A stretch of 64,000 bases of DNA from Dendrobium chrysotoxum (GCA_019925795.1 CM034315.1:2418001-2482000), one strand, 5' to 3'; shown: positions 34,600 through 47,093, counted from the first letter of the stretch. Made by a program: numbers and translations. Notes: a model not told the origin generated them from the letters alone.

Positions 34600-34673
34600 A
34601 AAGATAAATTAAATATCATTTGAATGGCCATTACCATAAATAGCAGTTGAATCATCATTACAACATTATGTCA
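34600..34673 (+). promoter_or_regulatory. Displaced left part of the DUF295-c upstream region
   Basis: CATAAATAGCAGTTGAATCATCATT at 34635 matches the tandem promoter words upstream of DUF295-d (62131-62160), and the region right of the element pair continues the same sequence with GCTATAAATAGCAATT at 47382. The insertion of element A between them separates the two halves by 12.7 kb. Confidence 0.6.
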
Positions 34674-34814
34674 TGTAAAGAAATCTTTAGGTGGAAAGAA
34701 GTTTCCTTCTTGAGTTTCTTGTGAGAGGAGGAGGGAGAGAGGGGAGGAGAATTGGAGAAAACAGATATCAGAAATTCTTATTGCTTGTCATCCTAATTAC
34801 AACCTAATTGTAAT
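34674..34814 (-). repeat. Element A 3' LTR, first piece
   Basis: Matches 47094-47230 (AAGTTTCCTTCTTGAG, GAGAGGAGGAGGGAGAGAGG, AAATTCTTATTGCTTGTCAT). The match breaks where element B starts and resumes at 45404. Confidence 0.8.
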
Positions 34815-35598
34815 TGAAAGTTTGTCAGGGATGTTAAGCCCTTATGAACTAGCCTGAGACTAACCAAGAGCGGGGGGGGGGGGATGAATTGGTAGTTTTA
34901 AAAATTATTAAGCTAAAAATGATTTTGGAAAAACTTTTTTAATCTTTTAAAACAAATGCAATTGCACGTTGATATAGAGATGATTAATCAACTAAAATAA
35001 TAACTTTAACTACACGATCATCCACAGGAAAGTAAAGTGTAGAAATTAAAAAGTAGAACAGTAAAAGAAAGAACACACTAGATTTTATAGTAGTTCGGTC
35101 AACTTGACCTACATCGACTTCCCGGAGCCCCCCCTCTAGGTATTGCATTAAAACTCAGTGACTCTCCTTCTACTCCCACAACAAGGCGGAGAAGCCTTTA
35201 CAAAAACTCCTTTTCACCAACCCCGGTGAGGCAGAGAACCCAAGCTCCTTTTACTTCCTCCTGAAGTAGGCAGAGAACCCAAACTCCTTTTTCTTCCTCC
35301 TGAAGCAGGCAGAGAACCTTACCTCGTTTCACTTCCTCTCTAAGAAGGTAGAGAACCTCGATCTTCTTATTGATAATCCTTCCCCCGAGTGTATGTGTGC
35401 AAGATTACTTAGCTTGGAGATCCATTACATTACCTTTGAATCAAGAAAGGGAAAAATAATACATTTGTATACAGACACACCTGATCTTGAGCTGGCTTGA
35501 ATTGCACTTGATCTTGTGGACCTGAAAGGTTAGGCAATCAAATAAAAATAGAAATATTTATTATCATCAAAATTATAATCCTTGAATCCAGATTTGCA
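34815..35598 (-). repeat. Element B 3' LTR, with 1.1-kb internal deletion
   Basis: 784 bases against 1822 for the other LTR. Sequence is shared from TGAAAGTTTGTCAGGGATG to about CGATCTTCTTATTGATAATCC, and again from GTATGTGTGCAAGATTACTT to CCAGATTTGCA. The missing segment is the palindrome-rich part, 44100-45175 of the 5' LTR. A run of 13 G is at about 34873. Confidence 0.85.
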
Positions 35599-35884
35599 AT
35601 ATTCTCCCCCTTTTTTATGATGGCAAATATTTATTAGATAATTTCCAATTCAGCAAATAAAATACATAGCAAGAAAAACTAAGCAATGTAAATTTTACTA
35701 GCATAGGAAAACAGTACAATGACTCTGAACACTAATAACCCAAAACACTACAATAACTCAAAATACTAACAACACAAACTACTCCCCCATTTGACATCTC
35801 AAAATAGAGGAAAAAGAAAAACATAAAGAAGAAAGATAGTATAAATCATCACAAAAAAATAAACAGGGAAATTAACCAAGTTAA

Positions 35885-36925
35885 AAGTAGGAGGGACCCT
35901 GATCAGGTGGAGGAGGGGTGGTGGTGACTGAAAAAGATCATGGATTGTGGCGAACTGCTCTCCAAATCAGGCCATATCCAGGTCATGATGCTGCTACTAT
36001 TCGGTGACGTATGCATTGAATCGATCAACATCTTCAGCATGCTGCTGCTCCTGTACAATCACATAGAAGTCAAAGCGAGCTTCCCACTGGTCAGCTGATC
36101 AAACGGTGACTGTAGGCAGAGAGGAGTAGGTGCAGGAATAGCTTCCTCCTCAGCCTCTGTGGGCTCTAGATGGAGATAAGTGCTGTGAAGGACATGAAAG
36201 GAGCTATTTGTATAGAAGGAGGGTGGATAATTTAAAGGAGTAGGATACTGAATATTATACTTAGTTTCAAGCACATAAGTAATAAGGTGTCGTAGGGCCA
36301 AATTGGGTTTCCTCTTATATCCAGGATCTCTAATGCTAGTCAGGTGCTCAATGTATCAAAAAATAAGATCAGTAGTATTGAATTCATGATGAGTCATGAT
36401 ATAGTAGGTGGTGATGGAAAGTAGGGGAGTAATGTGAACCCGGTCACCAGCCTTGGGAATTATGAAAGTTCTGAGGACTTGTTGGATGGTCCTAACATCT
36501 TTAACTAATGAGCTAGAGGCACCATCATGGTAGGAGGCATTAGTGTTCCTTAAAACCTGATTAATTGGTCTCTAGTTGAAATCAGGATATAAGGCAATGA
36601 GATGAAGCTTTTCCCCAGTGATAGAAAGTCAAAGAAGTTCATGACAGTCCTGATAGGTGATCTCTACAGGTCGTTTATTGACATAAGATTGGAGTGAAGT
36701 ATAGGTAGAGTCGATGCGAAGACTGGCGAAGAATTCATATAAGAGTTCAGAATGAAAGGGAACAACTAGAGTCAGAATGAAGGCGAATGGTGCGAGGATT
36801 GACAATTTTAGAGGAAGTAATGCCAGTAGTCTTATACCTGAGGTAGGCAGCCTGATCCGCTGTATCATTGAAACGGGGATCCATAGTTCCCAGTGATCAT
36901 CCTGGAGCATTTTCTACTGGACATT
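35885..36925 (-). pseudogene. Element B additional 3' ORF, broken
   Basis: The minus strand reads MLQDDHWELWIPVSMIQRIR from about 36910, then VPFHSELLYEFFASLRIDST and YVNKRPVEITYQDCHELL. After stops it continues with RTFIIPKAGDRVHITPLLS and LALRHLITYVLETKYNI. This fits the putative plant transposon protein family (I recall PF20167) common in the extra ORF of plant elements. Its role is not known; it lies where Sireviruses may carry an envelope-like gene, but no transmembrane segment is evident. At least three stops or shifts break it. Confidence 0.6.
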
Positions 36926-38684
36926 GGAGAACTTGACTGAAAGGAAGAGGAATATGAAGGGAGGAAAGAGATTGGAGTGAAGAAAAAATGGTGAACTTAG
37001 GCTGAATTTAATGATTTGTAAATATCATCCAAGACGATTGTGATATCATCCCAAACGATTTGCAGCAATAATGTCTGCCTGACTGATTGGTCAAAAAGAT
37101 GGTTAGATTATCCATGATGATCAGAAATCATCCAGGATGATTAGACTCAAACGATCATCCCAAGGAGTCAAGCTGGATGACTTTTGATAAAAAGTATCAT
37201 CCATGACGATTAGGTGGATCATCCAAGACGATTTGCAATTAATAAATCAGATGGGCCGAATTCAAGTCATCCAATTATTGTCACGTGGATCATCCAGGTT
37301 GATGAGGTGTATTATCCAGGACGATCACCAACAATTAGTTCAGATTAGCCATTGGTTCATGATGGGGATGAGTTGATCTTATCATCCAGGATAATGTGAG
37401 AATCGTTTAGGACGTTGTGAGAAAAAAATAAAAAATGAAGGATGGAGAGGAATGACCAGAGGACCCAAAAATCATAAAAAATCAAAATCAAAGCAAAGAT
37501 AAAAAAATTAAGAAAAAATAAAAATGAGAAAATAACAATAAAAACCAAAAAAGATTTTTTTTGAATCAATCTACTCGAGTAAATCAGAATTTTTCTTAAT
37601 TTTTATTTCAAAAGAAAATAAGAAGAAATTGACTGGCTAAAATCCAAAAAAGTTAAAAATTTAATTTTTATAACTCCTACCTCGGACAACTTACAGGTTC
37701 AAATTCATTCGAAACAAAAATCTAATTCAAAAGAGAAGAAGTTAGATAAGCAACATGATCTTTTCATACTTCATTCCAGAAAAATATCTGATAAAATAGT
37801 ATTGCAAATTAGAGAATTAAAAATCATGATTTGTACTCTCAAGTGTTTGAATATATTAAGTGGTATATGAGTTCTTCTAAGATTTTTAAAAGATTTGAAA
37901 AAGAAGAAAGCTTATTTTCTTTGTGGGCTCATTTTGTGCCTATTTTTTAATAATTTGGTGCACTTTATGCATCTTTTAATTTTAGATACACTTTATTTAT
38001 CTTTTTAATTTTATTGGCGAGCATTGTGCATCTTTTCAGTGTTAGGCTCATTTTGTACCTTTTTTTGTTGATTGGTGCACTTTACGTATCTTTTGCAAGC
38101 TTCCTTTCTTTCAAAACCTCTAAAAGATTTTCAGTTATGAGATTATCTTCCAGATATAACAGAATCATTCCCATATGATAAATGTAACCACTTGATTAAG
38201 AAAATACGAAAGTGATTCAATGATTTAGAACACTACTCATATGAGATAGATTACTGTAGGAAGGTAAAAAAATCTCTATTTTAAAGTCCAACTTTTTATT
38301 TTTGAAAAAGATTTCTATTTAAAAAGAAAAATACACCATTAAAGAAGTTAGAGGAAGAGAAAATAATCATCAATATTTCTTCCCTTTAACTAATTTAGAG
38401 AGGTCAATCACTACTTACACGCTTCTAAACAAAAAATAAGGCAAAACTCTCATTTAGAATTCAAGTTTATCAACTGCAGTGAGGAGTGATCTAATTCTGA
38501 AGAAAATAAACAGTAAATCAAAAATAAGAGGAAAGCACATAAAAAGAAATAACTAAATCAGGTAAATAATAACAATAAAAGAAAATTAGTAAAGAATAAA
38601 AAATAAAAAGAAACAGATAATCAAATCAAACAAAAAATAAAAAAAATCAAAAATTGAAAATTCAAAAATTAGAAATCATCAAAT
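36926..38684 (-). other. Element B spacer between pol and the extra ORF
   Basis: Contains repeated words of the ATCATCCAGGACGAT type at 37020-37400, the same kind as in the 5' LTR, then A-rich sequence without coding potential, including a TTTGTGGGCTCATTTTGTGCC unit repeated near 37920-38080. Confidence 0.6.
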
Positions 38685-41600
38685 TCATGCATTTATGTCA
38701 ATCACAATCAATCTTGTTCTTAAGAAGTTGAATGTGTCAAAGGCCAGTGGTTTAACAAAGATGTCAGCTAGTTGGTTTTTAGTTGCTACATGATGTAACT
38801 CAATATCTCCTTTGGTAACATGGTCCCTAATGAAGTGTTGCCTTATGTCAACGTGTTTGATCCTTGAGTGTTAGATAGGATTTTTAGAGATGCAGATGGC
38901 ACTAATGTTATCACATAGAATTGAAATTGTGCCAACAGGTAATCATAAATCCAAGATTTGTTGCTTCAACCAAAGAACTTGGGCCATATAATTTCCTAAG
39001 GCAATATACTCAGCTTCAAAAGTGGAAAGTACAATAGAATTTTATTTTCTACTGGACCAGGAGACTAAGAACTATCCTATGAATTGGCAAGTTCCAGGAG
39101 TGCTCTTTCTATCCACCATACACCCTACAAAATCAGAATTAGAATATCCGATAATTTTAAAAGAAGTGATGTGTCTAGGATACCAGATTCTTAAGTTTGG
39201 GGTCCTTAAGAGATATCTCAGCATTCTCTTAATTACAGTCTGGTGGGATTCTTTAGGATCAGCTTGAAACCTAGCTTAGAGACAAAAAACTAAATATTAT
39301 ATCAGGTTGGCTAGCAGTCAAGTAAAGTAGTGATCCAATTATTCTCTGTACTTCTTTTGATCAACAGATTTTTCATTTGAATCCTTATCTAACTGGACAC
39401 TGGAGCTCATGGGAGTGTTTATTGGCTTGGCTTTATCCATTTAATATTTCTTCAAGATGTCCTTAGTGTACTTTGATTGATTAAGAAAAGTTTTATCATC
39501 CATTTATCTTATGCTAAATCCCAAAAAGTAGGAAAATTCTCTCATCATACTCATCTCAAACTCGTTACTCATTATTTTAGAAATATTATCACATAAATTT
39601 TGATTAGAAGATCCAAAAAATATATCATCAATATAGATCTGGACAATGAGTAAATCATCTCCTACTTTTCTTAAAAAAAGGGTGGTGTCTACACTCCCCT
39701 TAACAAACTTCCTTTCTAGTAGGAATGTGCTAAGCCTCTCATACCAAACTCTGGGTGCCTGTTTTAATCCATACAAGGCCTTTTTTAATTTATAAACATG
39801 ATTTAAAAATTGAGAACTCTCAAAATCTAGGGGTTGCTCTACAAACACATCTTCCTTTATTACCCCATTTAAAAAGGCACTCTTGACATCCATTTGGAAA
39901 AGCTTAAATCTCTTATAACAGATAAAGGCTAGTAGCACTCTAATGACTTCAAATCTAACTACAGAGGCAAAGGTCTCCTCAAAATTAATCCCTTCTATTT
40001 GGTTGTACCCCTTAACCACCAATCTTATCTTATTCCTAACCACCACACCAGAATCATTCATTTTATTCTTAAAGACCCATTTGGTTCTCACTACACTTTG
40101 ATTCTAAGGTCTTTCTACTAACTCCTAGAAATCATTCCTCATAATTTGGTTAAGTTCTTCCTGTATAGCTAAGATCCAAAATTCATCAGAAAGGGCTAGA
40201 TTGATGTTGGTAGGTTTAGTCATTGAGATAAAGGTAGAGTGGTTCACTTCCTTTCTATGTCTATGCATAGTTCTAACACCTTCGAAAGGGTCTCCTAAGA
40301 TCAGTTCTTTAGGATGACTCGAACAATATATCTATTCTTTAGGCAAAGTGTTTTCAGGTTCTACCCTTTTCTCCATATTTATAGTTTCTACCCCTTAGGT
40401 AATCTCTCCTATTTCATCTTCTTCCTCAGCTCTAGACTCCTTAGGATCAGATTTATTAAACACCACATGAGTAGTCTCCTCCACCACCAATATCCTCTTG
40501 TTAAATACTCTAAAGGATTTCCCCACACTTGAATTTCCCCTTCATTAGATTTTGGGTCAAATTTTCCTAAGGATGATTTCCCATTGTTAAGAATGAAGAC
40601 CTTACAATGAAAGATATGGAGGTGAGAAAGGTTTAGTGTTCTACCCTTAGTTATCTCATAGGGTGTCTTATTTAGATTAGATCTAACATTAACCATATTT
40701 AACACATAACAGGTTGTGTTCACTGCTTCTACCCAAAAATACTTTGGAAGTAAATACTTATTAAACATGGCTCTAGCGGCTTCCACTAAGGTCCTGTTCT
40801 TTATTTCAGCTACCCCGTTCTACTGAGGGATCCTAGGAGATGAAAAGTTATGATTAATCCCTTGCTCCTTACAGAAAGTTCTAAATCTCACATTTTCAAA
40901 CTCTCCACCATGATAACTATGAATGGCCAAGATCTCACAACCTAGCTTCTTTTAAATCCAAGTGGAGAAAGATTTAAATTTATCAAATGACTTAGTTTTA
41001 TGTGACAGAAATCTAATGTAAGTAAACCTTGAGTAGTCATCGATAATCATAAATTCATAGACTTTTCCCCCTAAGCTGGCAGTGTTAATGGGTCCAAATA
41101 AATCTATGTGAGGGACTTCTAAAGGTCTAAAGGTGTTGATGTCTTTAATGGAGTGGAAATAGGATTGGACTTGTTTCCCTAGTTGACATGCATCACACAA
41201 GTGGTCCTTAGTGAACTTAAGATTGGGGACACCTCTAACTAAGTCCTTTTGGGTTACTCTTCTAAGATTTTTCATGCTGGCATGACATAACCTCCTATGC
41301 CACAGCCAAGACTCATCAGCAGCAGTTCTTAAGCAGAATAAAACAGCACATTGAATGTTATTTAAATTAAGCATGTAGACATTGTTGATCATCTTTTCCT
41401 ACAAAATAGTGTTATTATTTAAGCTGATAATATAAGTGTTTGCCAGAAACTTTATATTGAACCCTTTGTCATAGAGTTGACTGATGCTGAGCAAGTTATG
41501 TTTCAGTCCATCTACAAGCAAAATATTTTCAATTAAAAGGTTCTTAGAGTTTTCGATTATACCTGTACCTACCACTTTCCTTGTGGTGTTGTCTCCAAGA

Positions 41601-41692
41601 GTGACCTTGCCTCCAGCCCTGGCCTCCAGCAAAATGAATTGATTTGCATCTCCACTCATATGCCTTGAACATTTACTGTCCAGGTACCACAT
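38685..41692 (-). pseudogene. Element B pol: protease, integrase, reverse transcriptase and RNase H, broken
   Basis: From high to low coordinates on the minus strand: protease (41692-41399) with WYLDSKCSRHMSGD, where the active site DSG has become DSK; GAG-pre-integrase and integrase (41392-40409) with the WHRRLCHAS..CDACQLGK zinc site, HIDLFGP and IDDYSRF, and EAARAMFNKYLLPKYFW; reverse transcriptase (40091-39504) with RLVVKGYNQIEGINFEETF, FQMDVKSAFLNG, KKALYGLKQAPRVWYERL and the catalytic YIDD box; RNase H (about 39300-38685) with TFEAEYIA- and HHVATKNQLADIFVKPLAF-like stretches, ending with TGA at 38685. Stops and shifts separate each part. In life this polyprotein makes the cDNA and integrates it. 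Copia order (INT before RT) is clear. Confidence 0.9.
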
Positions 41693-42009
41693 GCTCTCAT
41701 GAGGTCTTGTATGAGAGCATCCCTACAAAATCATCAAATGTCATATTTAGGAATCCAAACAAGTTTGTGTCCCTTGTGATGAACAGAATAATGCGATGCA
41801 TGCATGCTATGCTGTGGATCTTGAGATTTTGGTCTCCACATCCAATGTGTACTACGATGAACAGTGCAAGTGTGGGTGATATGTCCTAACATGCCACAAG
41901 AAAAATATCTAATACCAGGAAAAGGGTTAACTAATTTATGTGGGTGATAATGCCTCTTATTAGGTTTAGATGATGCATGCTTTGATGGTTGTGTATGAAA
42001 TTCTTCAAG

Positions 42010-43518
42010 TGATGGCGATTATTTATTTTTCATAAGAGTAGTTAATTCAGTGTCAAAAAAATTATTTGAACTATCCGAAATTAAAATTTCCACTCCCAAT
42101 GCATGCTCCCTACTCTCTACATCGAATACATGAGTTTCTAATTCCTTGAATGTAGTTTCTAATTCAATATGCGATGCTTTCAATGAATCATGCTTAACAA
42201 CTAAATCAGAATGCTTTTTATTTAACTCATCAAATTCATCAAGTAATGACATGTGATTACTGTTAAGTGTAGAATGATCTTTAAGAAAACTTCATGCTCT
42301 TTTTGTAGGTTCAAGAATTCCAATTTCAAGCTAGTATGAGTTTTCTTAAGTTTTCTATATGATGAATGGATTTTCTCAGAAATATAAAATAATTGATCAT
42401 AGGTTAGTTTACATACCTCTTCTTGGTCAGAATGACCAAGATGTTCATCTGCCATTAAACACAAGTTTGTAGTTTCCTCTTCAGCTTCAGTCTTAGAGGA
42501 GTTAGATGTAGAATCCACCCAGAAAGCCTTTTGAATCCATTTTTTATCCTTCCTGAACTTTGGCTTCTCCTCACCCTTCTCCTTGCTTGGGTAAGCCTTA
42601 AGTGTAGGACAATCATCTTTTATATATTCTAGCTTCCTGCATTCAAAGCAAACCACATCAGAATAACCTTTAAAATTTTTACTATTCTTACCTTTGTTCC
42701 ATTTCTAATGATGCTTTTGTCTCTTTCTCAGAAAGCTTTTGAATTGCCTAGTGATTAAGGCAACATCATTACTTTCAGACCCCGAAGAATCAGTCTCCAT
42801 ATAATTAGCCTTCAGCACCACAGTTTTCTCCTTCTTTTTCTCACCTACATCAAGTTGTCTTTGGTTCACACCTTGCTCGTAAGCAATGAGTGATCCAAGT
42901 AAGTTATCAATATAATAAGTGTTCAAATCCTTGGATTCAGTGATCACAGTTATCTTAGCATCATAGGAAGAAGATAAATATCTCAAAATTTTATTAACTT
43001 TCTCATAGTTGGTGAGTTCTCTTCCTAAGGCATGCAGGGAGGTGACAATTTGTGTAAACCTAGTATACATTTCAGATATTGACTCACTAGGCTTCATGCG
43101 AAAGAGTTCGTAGTCATGAAGAAAGATATTTAACCTAGATTGCTTAACTTCAGTTGTGCCTTCATAAGTGATACATAATTTATCTCAAAATTCTTTACCA
43201 GTTGTACAAGTTGACACACGCATGCAATCTTTAGATTTTAATGCATAGAAAAAATAATTTAAATATTTTGTATTAAGTTGCGCTAAGTCCCTATCATCAT
43301 GAGTCCATTCAGTAAAGGAAGTTCAGTTTTAATACCATCAACAAGTCTATAAGGTGGATCATAACCATCTTTAACGAGCATCCACATATGATAATCGATC
43401 GATTGCAAAAAAGGTGGACATATGAGTTTTCTAAAAATCAAAAGGTATATTATCAAATAAGGGTGGTCAAGTAATGGAATACCCTTCTGTCGTGTTCTGA
43501 TTACCAAAGTTAGCCATG
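42010..43518 (-). pseudogene. Element B gag, broken
   Basis: The start is ATG at 43518-43516 (MANFGNQNTTEGYSI). Downstream are SIDYHMWMLVKDGYDPP, the UBN2-type core FRMKPSESISEMYTRFTQIV and LTNYEKVNKILRYL, and a CCHC knuckle VCFECRKLEYIKDDCP near 42650, in which the usual GH is EY. A long Lys/Glu-rich coiled coil (HSSYRKLKKTHTSLKLE, then LDEFDELNKKHSDLVVKH) ends the protein. Gag forms the particle that packages the RNA. Several frameshifts and stops are present. The long C-terminal coiled coil supports the Sirevirus assignment. Confidence 0.85.
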
Positions 43519-43560
43519 GATCGAAATTCAAAAGTTATCTAAAAACTTAATTTTTGAATC

Positions 43561-43574
43561 CCGCTCTAATACCA
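43561..43574 (-). promoter_or_regulatory. Element B primer-binding site
   Basis: TGGTATTAGAGCGG on the minus strand, two bases from the 5' LTR; one change from TGGTATCAGAGC. Confidence 0.8.
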
Positions 43575-43576
43575 CT

Positions 43577-45398
43577 TGAAAGTTCGTTAGGGAAGTTAAG
43601 CCCTTATGAACTATCCCGAGGCTAACCAAGAGGGGGGATGAATTTGTAGTTTTAAAAATTCTTAAGCCAAAAATTATTTTGGAAAAATGTTTTGATAGTT
43701 CTAAAAATAAATGCAATTATACATTGATGTGGAGATGATTAATCAACCAAAATAATAACTTTAACCACATGATCATCCACAGGAAAATAAAGTGTAGAAA
43801 TTAAAAAGCAAAATACAAAAAGAAAAAACACACCAGATTTTATAGTGGTTCGGTCAACTTGGCCTACATCCACTCTCTAGAGCCTCCCCTCGAGGTATTG
43901 CACTAAAACTCAGTGACTCTCCTTATGCTCCCACAGGAAGGTGGAGAAGCCTTTATAAAGACTCCTTTTCACCAACCCCGATGAGGCAGAGAACCCAAAC
44001 TCCTTTTGCTTCCTCCTGAAGCAGGCAGAGAACTTTACCTCATTTTGCTTCCTCCCGAAATAAGCAAAGAACCTCGATCTTCTTGCTGATGATCCTTCCT
44101 ATAGAGCCACCAAGGAACAAGGGACGACGACTGGAGAAGACGACTCGAATCCTTGCTTGGAGTAATATTTAGGAACACCTCATAAACTCCCCCTCACAAG
44201 ATTCTTTCTCTCTCTCCCAAGCTCTCCCTCTCCCTCTCAAGACTCTCTCAGGTGAGAACAGTGGTAAAAGATCTCAACAGTAGCAAATAAGAGATCTTAA
44301 ATAGAAGGGCTCAAAAATTTCCCTAAATTATAACTTGTCGTCAAAGATTATCCAGGGCAATCGTCCTGTACGATCAGTACAAAAACACATATATCAGCCT
44401 GGACGATCTGATTCTTCTAGATAATTAAAAGATAAGGTTTATTCTGATCGTCTAGGATGATCCTTTGATCATCCTGGATGATTAATTCAAAATTAAGAAT
44501 ATCGTCCAGCACATCGGTCGGGTCATCAAGGAGAAAAATTTGGGAGATCTGTAGAAAATGACTTGATCGACCAAGATGATATGTCTATCGTCCTGTACAA
44601 TTAGTTCAAAAATGACCAATATTATCCAGCACATCGGTCGGGTCATCCAGGACAACTATGTTGGACGATTTCAATATAACTGATCATCCAGTATGATAAT
44701 TCTATTATCCTATATGATTAGTACAAATAAGGCCATATCATCCAGCACATCGGTTGGGCCATCCAGGAAAGTTATATGGGATGATGAGTATTTATAACTG
44801 ATCGTTCAGGATGATCTTATGATTGTCTAGGATGATGTGATCAATCAATCAGTCTTTAATTACTTTCCTTAATCACTGACTATTTTAGGTTTGATTATAA
44901 TGAATCATCTAAGATAATAGGTGGATCGACCTGTACGATTAGATAGAAGTCCTAAAATACAAATCTACCTAAATAAGTCTAGCGACTGAGAAGTTTTGAT
45001 TTGAGCATATCAACCAGGACGATAGGGAATCATCCAGGATGATCTACTTAATCAGACAGACTTAACATGGCTGCCCTAATTAGGGTTTCTTTTTTCAATT
45101 GATCGTCCAGAATGATATTACGATCGCCCAGGATGATATGATTAAAAAAGAACAGGAGCTCTAACTCACTAGAATTCTCCCCCTTAGTGTGTGTGTGAGC
45201 AAGGTTACTTAGCTTGGGGATTCATTACATTATCTTTGACTCAAGAAAGGGAAAAAGAATACATTTGAAGACAAACATACCCAATCTTGAGTTGGCTTGA
45301 AATGCACTTGATCTTGTGGACTTGAAAGATTAGGCAATCAAACAAAAATAAAAATATTTGTTATCATCAAAATTATAATCCTTGAATCCAGATTTATA
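43577..45398 (-). repeat. Element B 5' LTR, full length
   Basis: 1822 bases; plus-strand limits TGAAAGTTCGTTAGGGAAG and CCAGATTTATA. The central kilobase is filled with palindromic words (see 44330-45170). Confidence 0.85.
44330..45170. repeat. Palindrome-rich array in the element B 5' LTR
   Basis: At least 20 variants of ATCATCCAGGATGAT are present, several nearly perfect (GATCATCCTGGATGATT at 44468). A longer unit, CCAGCACATCGGTCGGGTCA, occurs three times near 44510, 44630 and 44743 with about 115-base spacing. The same words lie at 37020-37400. Palindrome-rich LTRs have been described for Sireviruses. Confidence 0.8.
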
Positions 45399-45403
45399 AT
45401 AAT

Positions 45404-45538
45404 GAGTCTATTTAAAGACACATAAAAAGGCCACATAAATGGCAATACAAGCCATAAAAGAATTTAAAGAAAAGAACACCTAAAGCTAACAAAAAATTTA
45501 TAAAAACCAACTGAAGTTGGATCACAAAAACTCTAACA
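45404..45538 (-). repeat. Element A 3' LTR, second piece
   Basis: Continues the LTR after element B: matches 47228-47363 (GAGTCTATTTAAAGACACA, GGCAATACAAGCC, AAAACCAACTGAAGTTGGAT). It ends CTCTAACA, the reverse of an LTR start TGTTAGAG. Confidence 0.85.
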
Positions 45539-45639
45539 ATCTCCACCTTAATCCAACTTCTACCAAAAGACCCTTACATAACCTCTGAATCAAACCATTC
45601 ATCTCCTGAATTTGCTGCCACAACCAATTTAGAGTCATC

Positions 45640-46359
45640 TTTGAGTTATGCTCTTTGCCATTTCTCTCTTTTTGGACAATTTTTTAAAAATGTCACTCTT
45701 CGTGGCAAAGATAACACTTCTTGCTTATTCTCTATTTTCTAACTTCAGATCTTCCCTTAACCAGCAACATGTCGCCATTATTTTCCTCCTTAATCTCTAA
45801 TTTCCTTTGAATATCTTTTGACATCAATACTGACTTTACCTTAGTCATCGTCAAAGTATGCTTCCCATACAGCATTGTATCAATGATGTGTTCATAAGTT
45901 TTCGGTAGCAAGCTAAGAAAGATGATTCCCTAATCTTCTTCATCAATCCATACATTAACATTCTTCAGATCAAGAATTATCTTGTTGAAGTCATCCATGA
46001 GCTTTTGAAGATCTTTTTATTATTCCATTTGTAGGGTATACAATTGCTTCTTCAATATAAGATGATTTACAAGAGATTTTTAAAGAACAGTGATTCTAAT
46101 TTCTCCCATACCTCGATGGTTGTTTCTTTATAGGCAACCTTCGTAACACCTCGTCACCAAGGGAAAGCAAGATTGTTCTGTGAGCCTTCAATTGCATTTC
46201 CCTTGCCTTCACCCTATCGATGATCAATGCCGCAAATCCATCTCTGGATATTGCCTCCGATAGCCCTTGATGGACTAATAATGCCTTTATCTTGATCTGC
46301 CATAGGTTGAAACCATTTTCTCCACTGAATCTGTCAATCTCAAATCTTTGTACTGCCAT
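45640..46359 (-). pseudogene. Element A gag (Tork/Tnt1-like Copia), broken
   Basis: The start on the minus strand at 46359 gives MAVQRFEIDRFSGENGFNLW, then QIKIKALLVHQGLSEAI and AHRTILLSLGDEVLRRL, the typical N-terminus of Tnt1/Retrofit gag. The frame breaks near 46100. A zinc knuckle remnant (KCYLCHEE..HFxKNCP-like) is seen near 45700 and marks the gag C-terminus. Nothing of pol follows before the 3' LTR, so the element is deleted from the end of gag to the LTR. Confidence 0.75.
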
Positions 46360-46379
46360 GATTCTCTCTGACTCGAAGC

Positions 46380-47078
46380 TATTTCAATCCGGAAGCTCCA
46401 CCTCAAAGATCTAGAATGATCTTTATTTAAAAACAAGATCTTAAAACTTTGACCTCCGATTCACCTTTCACAGGTGTACAATATGCATCAGACTTGATTC
46501 TAATGATGACTGAACTGTTCAAAATAGCCCTGACCTTGCATCGATCTGTGTTGCCTCTACTTAGAAATCATGGCCAGATAGCCTGTGCAACATACCTTAT
46601 CCAACGATCGAGCATGCTTGTTGCATGTAGCTTGCTTTGCGATCGTTTAGGTCATGCTCTGTAGCCTTTCGTGCTCTAGCCCTTTTGCTTAACTAGTAAC
46701 CCACCCTAAATCCGACGCCATCCCAGGTCTACGCTCCACCCGTGGCATCAAAAATCTTGCCTAAACCTCTATCTGCATGCCTCTGTTCGTGCGCTTGCAC
46801 TGCTCACCCAGTGGGTACGTGCGGCACTGCTTCCATGGACTATGCCCGGCCCGCCTATGCGCATACGAACCTCACTGCCTTGCCCTCGCGTGGATTCTCC
46901 TACCTCTCCTTCTTTTCCACATGCCTTGTGGCCAGCTCACTGCCCTGAGTGGCCCTTCTTTCTCTATAAGAACAAATCCTGTCTGTCTTGCGATCGAACA
47001 GACCTCCGTCTAGCCAGCTAAGCTAGCCTCTCTCTTCCTTTCTTTAGACCTTCCTCCACCTTGAGTTTGCCCCAACTT
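46380..47078 (-). other. Element A 5' leader between primer-binding site and gag
   Basis: About 700 bases, richer in GC at 46740-46960. No gene is supported; open frames on the plus strand are shadows. Confidence 0.5.
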
Positions 47079-47091
47079 GGCTCTGATACTA
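47079..47091 (-). promoter_or_regulatory. Element A primer-binding site
   Basis: TAGTATCAGAGCC on the minus strand, two bases from the LTR; one change from TGGTATCAGAGCC. Confidence 0.75.
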
Positions 47092-47093
47092 GA

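Larger units (their letters stand above)
34815..45398 (-). mobile_element. Element B: Sirevirus-like Copia retrotransposon, complete in layout but decayed
   Basis: It is 10.6 kb with direct LTRs (34815-35598 and 43577-45398), primer-binding site TGGTATTAGAGCGG (minus strand, 43561-43574), polypurine tract AAAAAAGGGGGAGAAT next to the 3' LTR (about 35599-35613), and flanks GTAAT (34810-34814) and ATAAT (45399-45403), a target duplication with one change. Order on the minus strand: gag, protease, integrase, reverse transcriptase, RNase H, then an additional ORF before the 3' LTR. A long coiled-coil gag, an extra 3' ORF and palindrome-rich LTRs are typical of the Sirevirus lineage. Many stops and frameshifts make it non-autonomous now. 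Confidence 0.85.
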
